A stretch of 64,000 nucleotides of DNA from Desulfarculaceae bacterium (GCA_020444545.1 JAHLKT010000001.1:558001-622000), one strand, 5' to 3'. Shown: positions 35,663 to 45,126, numbered from the stretch's first letter. Notes: generated from the letters alone by a model not told the origin. Numbers and translations: made by a program.

Positions 35663-35759
35663 GAATAGACTCCAGCAGGGGTGTCCGTTTCAGTGTAGCC
35701 CCCCCGTGTCCGGGCCGCAAGCCGCCCTCGGGGCGGCCGATTCACAAGCGTCAAATCTA

Positions 35760-35788
35760 TTGTCACAAGGGAATTATGGTGCTACATT
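35760..35788 (+). promoter_or_regulatory. sigma-70-type promoter of the SGNH lipoprotein gene
   Basis: TTGTCA and TACATT with a 17-bp spacer, 64 bp upstream of the start codon, in a locally AT-rich stretch. Confidence 0.6.
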
Positions 35789-35851
35789 TTCTGATCAATA
35801 CTTATTCCTTAAATCGGCGGCTTGCCGGGGTGTCCGCATAGGAGGAGCTGC

Positions 35852-36475
35852 GTGAAGCGCTTGCCTGCCATAGTGATGGTGTTGTTCCTGGCCGTGTTCT
35901 CGCTCAGCGCTTGCGGCGGCGGGGGCGGCGGGGGGGGCGGCAACACCCTGTCCAAGGACGACATCGTCATCATGCTGGGCAACTCCATCACCCGGCGGGG
36001 CGACTGGTCCGGCCTGTTCCCCAACAACACCTTCCTGAACTACGGCGTGGACGGCGCCGAGACCAGCCAGATCCTCTCGCGGCTCAGCGCGGCCCTGTCG
36101 CGGAACCCCAAGGTGCTCTGCGTCATGGGCGGCATCAACGACTTCATCCACGGCCTGTCCGTGGGCACCGCCTACAACAACCTGCGCCAGATCGTGGTGC
36201 GCACCAAGGCGGCGGGGGTCATCTGCATCGTGCAGTCCACCCTGTACACCGGCGAGGGCTATCCCCATTCGGCCACCATCAACGCCAAGGTGACCGAGCT
36301 CAACAGCATGCTGGCCGGCTTGGCCAACTCCGAGGGGCAGCGCTGGCTGGACCTCAACTCCTCCATGGCCGAGGGCGGATACCTCAAGGTGCAATACCTG
36401 CTCAGCGACAACCTGCACCCCAACGGCGAGGGCTATGCCCACTGGGCCGACCGCCTCAACGGCGCCCTGCCCTAG
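35852..36475 (+). CDS. SGNH/GDSL-family hydrolase lipoprotein
   Basis: Predicted esterase/lipase-like enzyme anchored by lipid. 207 residues: lipoprotein signal with Cys21 (FSLSAC), then an uninterrupted run of nine Gly as a flexible tether, then the SGNH domain with Ser45 (MLGNSITRRG), Gly-x-Asn96-Asp (MGGINDF) and the Asp186/His189 pair (SDNLHPNG). The GTG at 35852 is chosen for its GGAGGAG Shine-Dalgarno; upstream codons do not fit a signal peptide. Confidence 0.88.
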   Translation: MKRLPAIVMVLFLAVFSLSACGGGGGGGGGNTLSKDDIVIMLGNSITRRGDWSGLFPNNTFLNYGVDGAETSQILSRLSAALSRNPKVLCVMGGINDFIHGLSVGTAYNNLRQIVVRTKAAGVICIVQSTLYTGEGYPHSATINAKVTELNSMLAGLANSEGQRWLDLNSSMAEGGYLKVQYLLSDNLHPNGEGYAHWADRLNGALP

Positions 36476-36500
36476 CCCGGCCCGATCCCACAATAAACAA

Positions 36501-36530
36501 CGCCCCGGCCAGAGCTGGCCGGGGCGTTTC
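36501..36530 (+). terminator. Rho-independent terminator after the SGNH gene
   Basis: CGCCCCGGCCAG and CTGGCCGGGGCG arms with a minimal loop, followed by TTTCT. Confidence 0.85.
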
Positions 36531-36565
36531 TATGTGCTAGGGGTACCTCTTTATTCGCCTGTCTC

Positions 36566-37720
36566 TTATAGACTATAGCATTTTTCATACCCCACAGATT
36601 GCCATAGCATATCCAAGATAGGCTTAATAATTTGTTGCGGTTCCACTCCATAATTATTTATCTCGAATGCAGGGAAAACGAGATGGCTCTCTTTAATTGT
36701 ATGTCTGTGCTCCATACCCTTGACGGCCAAAACATAACCTTTTATATCTATTAAGGCATAGGAAAAGTATAAAGGAGTCGGTACTTGCCTCCTCTTTAAT
36801 GATTCTAAGTAGTTACGCAAAGCCCTTATTAAGTGCTCCTGTAAAATCTGACTTGCTATATATTTTTCAGGTCCATTTTCCTTGCCGGGGTAATACGGTG
36901 TACAGTAGGAATCTACAGCTTCAAGCGCCCCATTTCTAAACATTTGGGTGTAACCATTCGCATGGTATAACAAATAACCATCAAAATTATGCCTCGAATT
37001 CCAACTGGATGCGCTTATTGGCGGAAATCCTTTCCCATTCTCCAGTGAAATGTCAAAGAATTGTGGTTGAGAATAATCAAAAGATGCTAATGGTAAAATA
37101 TGCAAGACACTTTTCCCGCCTTCATTAACCTGAGTCGGCACTTCACCTGCAATGATTTTACCGATCCTTTCGTTTATAAATCGTTTTATTCTTTTAATAT
37201 TTTCTTCAGCACCCACAAACGCAGCCCTGATTTCAGCAACATCTAATGGGTAAGTACCGTTGCTACTCCTAGCATAGAATTGAGATCTCTTGCTTAGCCA
37301 TACCATATGGGGCCTCGCGATGCTCCTCGGGACACGCACAACAAAAACAGGCCCTCTTTCAAACCCTTCAATGGACTGAAAAGAAACTTCGGGGATTATT
37401 CTGGGTTCAACCCCAACTCTTATTACCTGCTGCAGTTGTAGTTTTGTTTGGTCAGCGTTGCCCGCCTCAACGCCGATTGCATCTTCTGGCTTTCCAGAGT
37501 TTTTCCCATTTTCTTGAGCCTCAACTATTCCATACACAATATCTCCGCCGGCCGAATTGGCCAACGAAGACACCAGGCCCAAGAATTTTTCTTTTTTGAT
37601 ACTGTCTTCTAGCCGAGGAAGATTTCGCTTGTATTCCAGCGTCTTGTCTTCTTCGCGCTGTTGCGCAACAAGAGCCTCGATATCTTCCTTGGTGATCTGG
37701 TCTATCGGCTTGGGTATCAC
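36566..37720 (-). CDS. AlbA_2 (Schlafen-like) domain protein in an AT-rich island
   Basis: 384 residues. The N-terminal domain carries the AlbA_2 signature: Glu29 in TLEYKRNLP and VSSLANSAGGDIVYGIVE at 50-67, a divergent putative nucleic-acid or nucleotide-binding fold also found in Schlafen proteins and in some phage-defence genes. The C-terminal half (about 170-384) matched nothing I recognise. GTG start at 37720 with GGGGG upstream. Codon use and base composition are clearly AT-richer than the flanks, consistent with recent transfer. No partner gene sits beside it. A defence role is speculation. Confidence 0.72.
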   Translation of the reverse strand: MIPKPIDQITKEDIEALVAQQREEDKTLEYKRNLPRLEDSIKKEKFLGLVSSLANSAGGDIVYGIVEAQENGKNSGKPEDAIGVEAGNADQTKLQLQQVIRVGVEPRIIPEVSFQSIEGFERGPVFVVRVPRSIARPHMVWLSKRSQFYARSSNGTYPLDVAEIRAAFVGAEENIKRIKRFINERIGKIIAGEVPTQVNEGGKSVLHILPLASFDYSQPQFFDISLENGKGFPPISASSWNSRHNFDGYLLYHANGYTQMFRNGALEAVDSYCTPYYPGKENGPEKYIASQILQEHLIRALRNYLESLKRRQVPTPLYFSYALIDIKGYVLAVKGMEHRHTIKESHLVFPAFEINNYGVEPQQIIKPILDMLWQSVGYEKCYSL

Positions 37721-37776
37721 GGCTAGCCCCCCAGCTAACTCCCATTAACGATTAGTCGCGGGCCGTCCGTGGCGGC

Positions 37777-39606
37777 CTACCGGTACATCATGTTGATCAG
37801 CTCGGCATAGGTCTCATTGATGTACTTGCGCTTGACCTTCATGGTGGGGGTCACCTCGCCGTCCTCTTCCAACAGCTTCTTGGGCAGGATGGTGAAGCGC
37901 TTGATCTGCTCCACCCGGGCCAGGGTCTTGTTCACGTCGTCGATCTCCTGGCCGATGAGCTGGTTGATCTCCTTGTCCTTGGTCAGGCTGGCGTAGGTGG
38001 TGAAGGGAATCTTGTGGTCCTGGGCGTACTTGACCACGTTGTCCTCGTCGATGAAGACCAGGGCGCTGACGAATTTGCGCTGGTCGCCGATGACCACCGC
38101 GTCGTTGATGTAGGGGCTGAACTTGAGCTTGTTCTCGATGTACTGCGGCGCGATGTTCTTGCCGCCGCTGGTGATGATCAGGTCCTTCTTGCGGTCGGTG
38201 ATGGTCAGATAGCCGCGCTCGTCCAGCTGGCCCACGTCGCCCGAGTGCAGCCAGCCGTCCTCCAGGGTCTCGGCCGTGGCCTCGGGGTTGTGGTAGTAGC
38301 CCAAGAACACGTTCTCGCCCTTGACCAGGATCTCGCCGTCCTCGGCGATCTGCACCGTGACCCCCGGAATCTCGGGGCCCACGTTGTCCGCCTCGATGAT
38401 GTCGCCCTGGTGGATGGTGGTGGGGCCGGTGTCCTCGGTCTGGCCGTAGACCTGCCTAAGCGGCAGGCCGATGGCGTGGTAGAACCTGAGCACGTCCGGG
38501 CCGATGGGCGCCGCGCCGCTGACCGCCAGGCGCACCCGCTCCAGGCCCAGGCGCTCCTTGAGCTTCTTGAACACCAAAAAGTGGGCCAGGTTGAAGGCCA
38601 GCTTGAGGCCCCCGCCCACTCCGCCGGGGGAGAGGCGGGCCGCCGCCCGGCGTCTGCCGATCTTCAGGGCCAGGCCGAAGACCAGGCGCTTGAACCAGGT
38701 GGCGTCCTTCATCTTGATGAAGATGGAACTGGAGTATTTCTCCCAGATGCGCGGCACCGCGAAGAACACGGTGGGGCTCACCTCCACCACGTTCTCGGTC
38801 ACCGTGTCCACGTTCTCGATGAAGTTGATGGTGTACATGAACCTCAGGTGCATGTAGACCGAGAACATGCGCTCGGCGATGTGGCTCAGCGGCAGGAACG
38901 AGAGTAGCTCGTCGTCCTCGTACACCGGGATGGCCTTGGCCAGGGCCTTGGTGGTCCAGAGCACGTTGTTGTGGCTGAGCATGGCCCCCTTGGGCGGGCC
39001 GGTGGTGCCGCTGGTGTAGATGAGCAGGGCCAGGTCGTCGCGCTGCCTGCTCTGCAGGCGCTGTTCGAACAGGCCCGGGTTGGCCTGGTCGTGCTCGGCC
39101 CCCAGGACCAGAAGCTCCTCGAAGCTCATCACCATGGGGTCCACAAAGTGCCTGAGGCCCTCGGTGTCGATGACCACGATCTTTTTCAGGTGGGGGCAGT
39201 CGCCGCGCACCTGGAGCGCCTTGTCCAGCTGCTCCTCGTCCTCCACCACGTAGACCTTGGCCTCGGAGTGGCCCAGGATGTAGCCGCACTCCTCGGCCGC
39301 GTTGGTGGTGTAGATGCCCGTGGTCACCCCGCCGGCGGCCATGGTGCCCATGTCGGCGTAGAGCCACTCGGGCCGGTTCTCGCCGATCACGGCCACGATG
39401 TCCCCGGAGCCGATGCCCAGGGCGGCCAGACCCATGGCCGTGGCCCGCACCTTGGCCCCGTAGTCGTTCCAGGAGATGTCGTGCCAGAGGCCGAACTCCT
39501 TGACCCGCATGGCGGTGCGCTGGCCCAGGCGGGCCACCCGCTCGAAAAGCAACTGGGGAATATTTTGAATAGCCGGGGATGCGGGGGGCGGGGCGGGGCT
39601 CGTCAT
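37777..39606 (-). CDS. Long-chain fatty acid--CoA ligase (AMP-forming)
   Basis: Activates fatty acids to acyl-CoA through an acyl-adenylate. 609 residues, typical of bacterial LC-FACS. P-loop YTSGTTGPPKGAMLSH, A5 motif YGQTEDTGPTT, A7/A8 GWLHSGDVGQLDERGYLTITDRKKDLI, and a C-terminal Lys in MKVKRKYI. In YGQTE the second Glu-Thr pair is kept. AAGGGAG precedes the ATG. It ends just downstream of the AT-rich island and lies 20 bp after pcnB. Confidence 0.95.
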   Translation of the reverse strand: MTSPAPPPASPAIQNIPQLLFERVARLGQRTAMRVKEFGLWHDISWNDYGAKVRATAMGLAALGIGSGDIVAVIGENRPEWLYADMGTMAAGGVTTGIYTTNAAEECGYILGHSEAKVYVVEDEEQLDKALQVRGDCPHLKKIVVIDTEGLRHFVDPMVMSFEELLVLGAEHDQANPGLFEQRLQSRQRDDLALLIYTSGTTGPPKGAMLSHNNVLWTTKALAKAIPVYEDDELLSFLPLSHIAERMFSVYMHLRFMYTINFIENVDTVTENVVEVSPTVFFAVPRIWEKYSSSIFIKMKDATWFKRLVFGLALKIGRRRAAARLSPGGVGGGLKLAFNLAHFLVFKKLKERLGLERVRLAVSGAAPIGPDVLRFYHAIGLPLRQVYGQTEDTGPTTIHQGDIIEADNVGPEIPGVTVQIAEDGEILVKGENVFLGYYHNPEATAETLEDGWLHSGDVGQLDERGYLTITDRKKDLIITSGGKNIAPQYIENKLKFSPYINDAVVIGDQRKFVSALVFIDEDNVVKYAQDHKIPFTTYASLTKDKEINQLIGQEIDDVNKTLARVEQIKRFTILPKKLLEEDGEVTPTMKVKRKYINETYAELINMMYR

Positions 39607-39625
39607 GTCGCGCTCCCTTGCGGGG

Positions 39626-40903
39626 TTAACCTTGGGCCGGGGTGGTGGACTTGCGGCGGGGCCGGCGGCGCCGGCGGCGGCGCTTGTTCTTGGCGCCTCC
39701 CCGCGAGCTTTGGCGGTCCAGGGCGGCCAGGTCGTGGCCCAAAAGCCGGGCCAGTTCGCAGGCCACCGGGAAATATCCCTTGGTGGTCACCTTGCGGGGC
39801 AGGCTTTGGCCGGGCTGCTCCCAGCGCACGAAGGACATGAGCCCGGCGATCTGTCCGGCCCGCTCCATCACCCGCTTGGCGAAAGCCACCGGCTTGGTCA
39901 GGGCGGGCAGGGCGTCGCGCACGAACAGGGACCACTGGGCCCGGCCCTGACGGCCGGGGTCGAACTCGCGAGTGGAGGCCTCTTCCTCCAGGGCGGGCCA
40001 GAACAACAGGCAGACCACCACCGGGTCCTCTACATCCTTGCCCGCGGCCAGCTCCTTATCCACCTTGGCCATCAGATCCACCGCCCGGGCCCGGGCGGCG
40101 CTGTCGTCCGCCCCGTAATAGGGCTCCAAGGTGGGCAGCAGGTGATAGAGCACCCCGGTGTGGTGGGCCAGCTCCAGCCAGGAGGCCGAAGCCCCGCCCT
40201 TGAGGTCGCGCATCAGCTCGTCGCGCACCCGGCTGGTGGGACACAGGGCCAGCTTGTCGCCATGGGCCTGGATGGCCTCCAGGGTGTCGGGGGTCAGGGT
40301 GAGGGAGGCGCGGGCCGCGTGGCGGATGGCCCGAAGCACCCGCACCGGGTCGCGGTGGAAACGCACCTGGGCGTCGCCCACCCCCCGGATGAGGCCGGCC
40401 TTCAGGTCGGCCAGGCCGTTCACGTAGTCCACCACGCTGTAATCGGCGATGTTGTAGAACAGGGCGTTGATGGTCAGGTCGCGGCGCAAGGCGTCCTCGG
40501 CCGGGGTGCCGTAGGTGTTGTTGTCGCAGAGCACCTCGTTCTCGCCGTCGGTCTCGTCGCCGGCCCGGCGGAAGGTGCTCACCTCGATGATCTTGTTGCC
40601 CCGGAAAAACACCTGCACCAGGCGGAAACGCTTGCCGATGACCCGGCTGTTCTTGAACAAACGGCGCACCTCGCCCGGCGTGGCGTCGGTGCTGATATCG
40701 AAATCCTTGGGCCGGCGCCCTAGGAGCAGGTCACGCACCCCACCGCCCACCAGATAGGCCCTATGGCCGTGGTTGTGCAGGCGGTAGAGAACCTTCAAGG
40801 CATCGTCGTCGATGTTCTTGCGGCTTATCCCGTGCTCTGCCCTGGGGATAATGAGCGGCTCGGGTAGGTTGTCACACGAAGTAGGGGGGACGGCTGAACT
40901 CAC
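39626..40903 (-). CDS. pcnB: Poly(A) polymerase / CCA-adding-type nucleotidyltransferase (PcnB-like)
   Basis: Adds 3' A tails to RNA, promoting decay. 425 residues: nucleotidyltransferase core with GGGVRDLL (53-60) and the metal-binding Asp67/Asp69 (RPKDFDIST), RRDLTINALFYN, head-domain RFHRDPVRVLRAIR, then a variable domain and a very basic C-terminal tail (KNKRRRRRRRPRRKS) typical of PcnB-type enzymes. GTG start at 40903 has only a weak Shine-Dalgarno. A CCA-adding function cannot be excluded from sequence. Confidence 0.9.
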   Translation of the reverse strand: MSSAVPPTSCDNLPEPLIIPRAEHGISRKNIDDDALKVLYRLHNHGHRAYLVGGGVRDLLLGRRPKDFDISTDATPGEVRRLFKNSRVIGKRFRLVQVFFRGNKIIEVSTFRRAGDETDGENEVLCDNNTYGTPAEDALRRDLTINALFYNIADYSVVDYVNGLADLKAGLIRGVGDAQVRFHRDPVRVLRAIRHAARASLTLTPDTLEAIQAHGDKLALCPTSRVRDELMRDLKGGASASWLELAHHTGVLYHLLPTLEPYYGADDSAARARAVDLMAKVDKELAAGKDVEDPVVVCLLFWPALEEEASTREFDPGRQGRAQWSLFVRDALPALTKPVAFAKRVMERAGQIAGLMSFVRWEQPGQSLPRKVTTKGYFPVACELARLLGHDLAALDRQSSRGGAKNKRRRRRRRPRRKSTTPAQG

Positions 40904-40985
40904 TGGCGCTTCCGGCTGGGGTATGCCTCTGACCTAAATTGGGCTATTATCATATAGCATAGCATCCTGAAAATAAAGGGGTTGT

Positions 40986-41831
40986 ATGCGGCCCGCCGAC
41001 CAGGGGGAGAATAAGGCCTTGCAGAACCTGGAGCAATATCTGGACAGCGCCCGCGCCGCCGCCAAAGCCGGGGCCGAGGCGCTCATGGAGCGTTGGGGCC
41101 ACCGCCTCAACGTGGAGGCCAAGAGCAGCTTCGATTATGTGACCGATGCCGATTTGGCCAGTGAAAACGTGGTGTTGGAAGTTCTACGCACCCGTCACCC
41201 CGAGCACGACATCCTCTCGGAGGAGACCCCGGCCGACCTGGCCCGGGCCCAGGCCCTCAAGGGCCCCCTCTGGGTGGTGGACCCCTTGGACGGCACCACC
41301 AACTTCATCCACGGCTTCCCCCACGTGGCGGTGAGCGTGGGCCTGCTGCTGGATGGCCGCCCGGCGGTGGGCGTGGTGCGCGACGTGACCAAGGGCGAGG
41401 AGTTCTTCGCCATCCTGGGCGGGGGGGCCTGGCTGGGCCGGACCCGGCTCAAGACGGCTGAGCTGCCCATGGAGCGGGCCCTGTTGATGACCGGCTTCCC
41501 TTTCCGGGAGAAAAACCTTCTGGATCGCTATCTGGAGCTGTTCAAGGCCCTGTTCACCCGCTGCGCCGGGGTGCGCCGGGCCGGGGCCGCTGCTTTGGAT
41601 TTGGCCTACGTGGCCGCCGGGCGGGGTCAGGGCTTCTGGGAGCTGGGGCTCAAGCCCTGGGATTTGGCCGCGGGGGTGCTTTTGGTCAGCGAGGCCGGGG
41701 GAGTGGTCACGGACTTCGTGGGCGGAGACAAGGCGCTATGGTCCGGTGACGTGGTGGCCGCCGCGCAGGGAACCCACCCTTGGGTGCTGGAGCAATGCCG
41801 CGCGTTCTTCGGGGACAGGGAGGGCGCTTAG
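40986..41831 (+). CDS. Inositol monophosphatase family protein (SuhB-like)
   Basis: Mg-dependent phosphatase of 281 residues for inositol phosphates or related sugar and nucleotide phosphates. Metal site: ILSEETPAD, DPLDGTTNFIHGFP and KPWDLAAGVLLVSEAGG. AAAGGGG precedes the ATG. Divergent from pcnB across 82 bp of AT-rich promoter DNA. Its last four bases overlap a small antisense gene. Confidence 0.93.
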   Translation: MRPADQGENKALQNLEQYLDSARAAAKAGAEALMERWGHRLNVEAKSSFDYVTDADLASENVVLEVLRTRHPEHDILSEETPADLARAQALKGPLWVVDPLDGTTNFIHGFPHVAVSVGLLLDGRPAVGVVRDVTKGEEFFAILGGGAWLGRTRLKTAELPMERALLMTGFPFREKNLLDRYLELFKALFTRCAGVRRAGAAALDLAYVAAGRGQGFWELGLKPWDLAAGVLLVSEAGGVVTDFVGGDKALWSGDVVAAAQGTHPWVLEQCRAFFGDREGA

Positions 41832-42055
41832 CCGCTGCCTCCCCAGATGTCTTCCCAGCCGGGGGCGCAAAGGTCGAGGTCTTCGATCTTCTTATCGCCC
41901 TTGGTCTTCTTGTAGATGCAGAAGTGGCAGGTAAAGTTGGGCCACATATTGGCCGCGGCTATGTCCAGGCAGAAGACGTAGTGCGGACACTCGAAGTTCC
42001 GTTCCCCCAGGTGGTTGCGGGGGTTGGCATCATCTGGCAGATACAAATGTTTCAA
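41828..42055 (-). CDS. Small Cys-rich hypothetical protein
   Basis: Up to 75 residues with two Cys pairs, Cys23/Cys29 (ECPHYVFCL) and Cys43/Cys46 (FTCHFC), a likely metal-binding pattern. Start uncertain: TTG 42055 has GGAG directly adjacent, while TTG 42046 has GGAG 9 nt upstream and may be better. It converges with the inositol phosphatase gene, overlapping by 4 bp. Function unknown. Confidence 0.6.
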   Translation of the reverse strand: MKHLYLPDDANPRNHLGERNFECPHYVFCLDIAAANMWPNFTCHFCIYKKTKGDKKIEDLDLCAPGWEDIWGGSG

Positions 42056-42123
42056 CTCCAGATGCTGAAGGGGCCCGTAGCAAGCTAGGTTGCGAAACTA
42101 GCACAGTTTTCCCTTGGAGGCAA

Positions 42124-43332
42124 GTGTTGGGCGTAGAGCCGGGCCGGCTGCTGGCCCACGTGGACATGGACGCCTTTTACGCGGCGGTGGAAAGGCTGGA
42201 TGACCCCACCCTCGCGGGCAAGCCCATCATCGTGGGCGGCGGCAAGCGAGGGGTGGTTTCGGCCGCTTCCTACGAGGCCCGCCGCTACGGGGTGCGCTCG
42301 GCCATGCCCATGTTCCAGGCCCGGGCCCGCTGCCCCCAAGGCGTGTACCTGCGCCCGCGCATGGAGCGCTACGTGGAACTCAGCCGCCAGGTCATGGCCG
42401 TGCTGGCCGGCTTCAGCCCCCTGGTGGAGCCGGTGAGCGTGGACGAGGCCTACCTGGACCTTAGCGGCACCGCCCGCCTCTGGGGCCCGCCCCACCAGAC
42501 CGGCAGGGCCATCAAGCAGGCGGTGCGATCGGCCACGGGCCTCACCTGCTCGGTGGGCCTGGCCCCGGTGAGGTTCCTGGCCAAGATCGCCTCCGACCGC
42601 GACAAGCCCGACGGCCTCACCGTGGTGAGCGATCTGGAGGCCTTTCTGGCCACGGTGAGCCTGGCCGAGGTGCCGGGCGTGGGGGCCAAGGCCCGTGAGC
42701 GCCTGGGGGCCATGGGCCTCACCCGGCTCGTCGAGGCGCGTGGGCTGGGGGCCGAGCGCCTGGAGCGGGCCCTGGGGGTGTTCGGCCGTCGCCTGTGGGA
42801 TTTGGCCTGGGGGCGCGACGATACGCCGGTGAGCCCGGGGCGCGAGGTGAAAAGCGTGAGCAACGAGCGCACCCTGGAGGGCGACACCACCGACCGCGAG
42901 CTCTTGGCCGCCCACCTGCTGGGCCTGAGCCAGAAGGTGGCCCGGCGGCTGCGGCGCGGCGGCCTGGTGGGGCGCACCGTGACCCTGAAGCTCAAGCACG
43001 CCGACCACCGCCTGGTGACGCGCAGCGAAACCCTGGCCGGGCCCATCGACGGGGCCGAGGAGATCTACGCCGCCGCCCGCGGCCTGCTGGAAGCCTACGC
43101 CTTGCCCGGCCCCTTCCGCCTCATCGGGGTGGGGGTCAGCCACCTGGCCGAGCCCGGCGCGGGCCAGGCCGGGCTCTTCGCCGCGCCGGCCAAGGAGCGG
43201 CGCGGCGCCCTGGGCAAGGCCGAGGACGCCATCGTGGCCCGCTTCGGAGAAAAGGCCCTCACCCGGGCGGGCAGCCTCGGCGCCCTGGACCAGCGCCCTT
43301 CCAAGCGGCATAATAGGGACGAAACCGAATAA
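42124..43332 (+). CDS. dinB: DNA polymerase IV (Y-family, DinB)
   Basis: Error-prone translesion polymerase. 402 residues: palm motif LLAHVDMDAFYAAVE and catalytic PVSVDEAYLDL, fingers, thumb with helix-hairpin-helix (VPGVGAKARERLGAMG), and a little-finger domain. The C-terminal end (GQAGLFAAP) resembles a beta-clamp-binding QxxLF motif. Starts at GTG 42124 (GGAGG 3 nt upstream) or TTG 42127 (6 nt). No lexA-like operator was recognised upstream. Confidence 0.95.
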   Translation: MLGVEPGRLLAHVDMDAFYAAVERLDDPTLAGKPIIVGGGKRGVVSAASYEARRYGVRSAMPMFQARARCPQGVYLRPRMERYVELSRQVMAVLAGFSPLVEPVSVDEAYLDLSGTARLWGPPHQTGRAIKQAVRSATGLTCSVGLAPVRFLAKIASDRDKPDGLTVVSDLEAFLATVSLAEVPGVGAKARERLGAMGLTRLVEARGLGAERLERALGVFGRRLWDLAWGRDDTPVSPGREVKSVSNERTLEGDTTDRELLAAHLLGLSQKVARRLRRGGLVGRTVTLKLKHADHRLVTRSETLAGPIDGAEEIYAAARGLLEAYALPGPFRLIGVGVSHLAEPGAGQAGLFAAPAKERRGALGKAEDAIVARFGEKALTRAGSLGALDQRPSKRHNRDETE

Positions 43333-43377
43333 TCGAATTCATCCGGGGAGCCCTCTCCCCAAGGAGCCCGTTTTTTT

Positions 43378-44739
43378 ATGCCCAGCTTTGCCCAGACCCA
43401 CTCTCGAGTCACCAGCTACTACGTCCTGCAAGACAAACAGGACATCCTGCAGCAATTGGTGCATGCGGCCCGCTGGAAGAAACCCGTGCTCATCGTGCCG
43501 GCCCTGGCCAGCGAATTCACCGATCCCGAAAACCGCCCGGTGTTCGAAAACATCGTGAACGAGCTGGCCGGAGCCAAGTATTTGGCTCACGTGATCTTTG
43601 GCCTGGACCAAGCCAGCGAACAAGACGTGCGCACCTGCATAGACATCTGCCACAAAGGCGGACTTCACAACTCCATAATTCAGTGGAACGACGGTCCGGC
43701 GGTGAGCGGCATCTACCAGATGCTCGAAGACGGCGGCTTTGATTTGTCGCGCCGGGGCAAGGGCCGCAACGTTTTCATGGGCTTCGGGGTGGCCATGGCC
43801 CTGGGCGCCACCTGCGTGGGCCTGTTGGACGCGGACATCAAGACCTTCCAGCGCCGCCAACTGGACCGGCTGTTCTACCCGGTATTGGTGCATAACTACC
43901 CGTTCTCTAAAGCCTTCTACGCCCGCTGGAACGGCCAGCGCCTCTTTGGGCGGGTCAAGCGCCTGCTCTTGGACCCCATCCTTTTGGCCCTGAAGCGCAA
44001 GTTCAGCGAGGGCAGCGAAGAAAAGATGCTCCGGCTGGTGGACTTCCTGCTCAGCTTCGACTACCAGCTTTCAGGCGAGGTCTGCCTGGACATGTGGCTG
44101 CTCCGGAAGATGCGCTACTCTTTGAACTGGGGCGTGGAGATATTCACCCTCATCGAGGTGTTCCGCAAGGCCTCCCACGTGGCCCAGGTGGAGTTCACCC
44201 GCAAGAGCTTTGACCACAAGCACCAGCGGGTGAGCACCGATGACCCCCAAAAAGGGCTGCACAAGATGTCCCTGGACATCATCCAAACCCTATTGCACGC
44301 CCTTATCGTGGAAGAGGGCCTGGAAGTGGGCGAGGAGTTCTTCCGCGACCTGGCTCTCACCTACGAGTCCATCGCCGAGGAGACCATCAAGAAGTACTCG
44401 GACAACGCCGAGTTCAACAACCTGACCTACGACCGCGATACCGAGGAGAGCATGGTCTACGAGGTGCTCTCCCGGGCCATCGTGCAGACCGCCGACCACT
44501 TGGCCGCCCCCTCGCACATCGCGGAAAAAATGCTCCGGCTCACCGCGGCCTACGATGATTTCAAGCCGTACGTGGATCAGGGCCTGCAACAGACCATTCT
44601 GCGCCTGGAGGAAAAGCTCCGGGAGGAATCCCTGGAGGTGCGCAACCTGCCCTCCTGGGAGCGCATCCTATGGAAGCTTCCCGAGGTGTCCGCTCACATC
44701 GTGGATGCTCTGGAAGAGGACAAGCAGCGCTTCAAATAG
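43378..44739 (+). CDS. GT81-like glycosyltransferase (glucosyl-3-phosphoglycerate synthase-like)
   Basis: 453 residues with a GT-A fold. The block RRGKGRNVFMGFGVAMALG...LLDADIKTF carries a DxD-type motif (Asp151-Ala-Asp153) for metal and sugar nucleotide. The following NYPFSKAFYARW and FGRVKRLLLDPILLALKRKF match the pattern of GpgS-type enzymes that make glucosylglycerate, a compatible solute. The C-terminal third is helical and not assigned. AAGGAG lies 11 nt before the ATG. Exact product uncertain. Confidence 0.7.
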   Translation: MPSFAQTHSRVTSYYVLQDKQDILQQLVHAARWKKPVLIVPALASEFTDPENRPVFENIVNELAGAKYLAHVIFGLDQASEQDVRTCIDICHKGGLHNSIIQWNDGPAVSGIYQMLEDGGFDLSRRGKGRNVFMGFGVAMALGATCVGLLDADIKTFQRRQLDRLFYPVLVHNYPFSKAFYARWNGQRLFGRVKRLLLDPILLALKRKFSEGSEEKMLRLVDFLLSFDYQLSGEVCLDMWLLRKMRYSLNWGVEIFTLIEVFRKASHVAQVEFTRKSFDHKHQRVSTDDPQKGLHKMSLDIIQTLLHALIVEEGLEVGEEFFRDLALTYESIAEETIKKYSDNAEFNNLTYDRDTEESMVYEVLSRAIVQTADHLAAPSHIAEKMLRLTAAYDDFKPYVDQGLQQTILRLEEKLREESLEVRNLPSWERILWKLPEVSAHIVDALEEDKQRFK

Positions 44740-44813
44740 GCGCGCCCCCATACAGTCACAACGCCTGCCCTCCCCGCGACTGGGCCGGGTGGAACGCAAC
44801 GAGAGGAATAAAC

Positions 44814-45095
44814 GTGGCCAGCGATTACGATGAATTGACCGTGCAATACGAGGAAGACGGCCAGGTCCTGGTGGAGGAGCTGGACAAGCAGATACTCAAC
44901 AAGGGCCTGTGGACCACGGTGCTGTTCCTCTACCGCGAGCTGGACAAGAAGACCGGCGAGTTCAAGGAGCCCAAGGCTGGCTTCCGGCGCTACCAGAAGG
45001 TGGGCGGCGTGTTCCGCAAGCGCGACGCCATCAACCTGAGCGAGAAGACCGCGCCCCAGGTGGTGGAGCAGCTCAAGGCCTGGTTCAAGATTTAA
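44814..45095 (+). CDS. Conserved hypothetical protein
   Basis: 93 residues, no Cys, no signal peptide; acidic start followed by a basic second half. It contains LWTTVLFLYRELDKKTGEFKEPKAGFRRYQK, which looks like a small family conserved in related deltaproteobacteria, function unknown. GTG start at 44814 with GAGAGGA upstream. It lies between the glycosyltransferase and the asparagine-synthetase-like gene, in the same direction and closely spaced. Confidence 0.72.
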   Translation: MASDYDELTVQYEEDGQVLVEELDKQILNKGLWTTVLFLYRELDKKTGEFKEPKAGFRRYQKVGGVFRKRDAINLSEKTAPQVVEQLKAWFKI

Positions 45096-45126
45096 GCCCG
45101 CCCTTTTCCTGCCCCCCGGAGCTATA

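Noticed and set aside
34713-35720. 335-residue fusion of an unknown domain to the MauE/DoxX protein
   Set aside because: The upstream part is an out-of-frame reading of the rhodanese-like gene; the ATG at 35186 overlaps that gene's stop as expected for a coupled pair.
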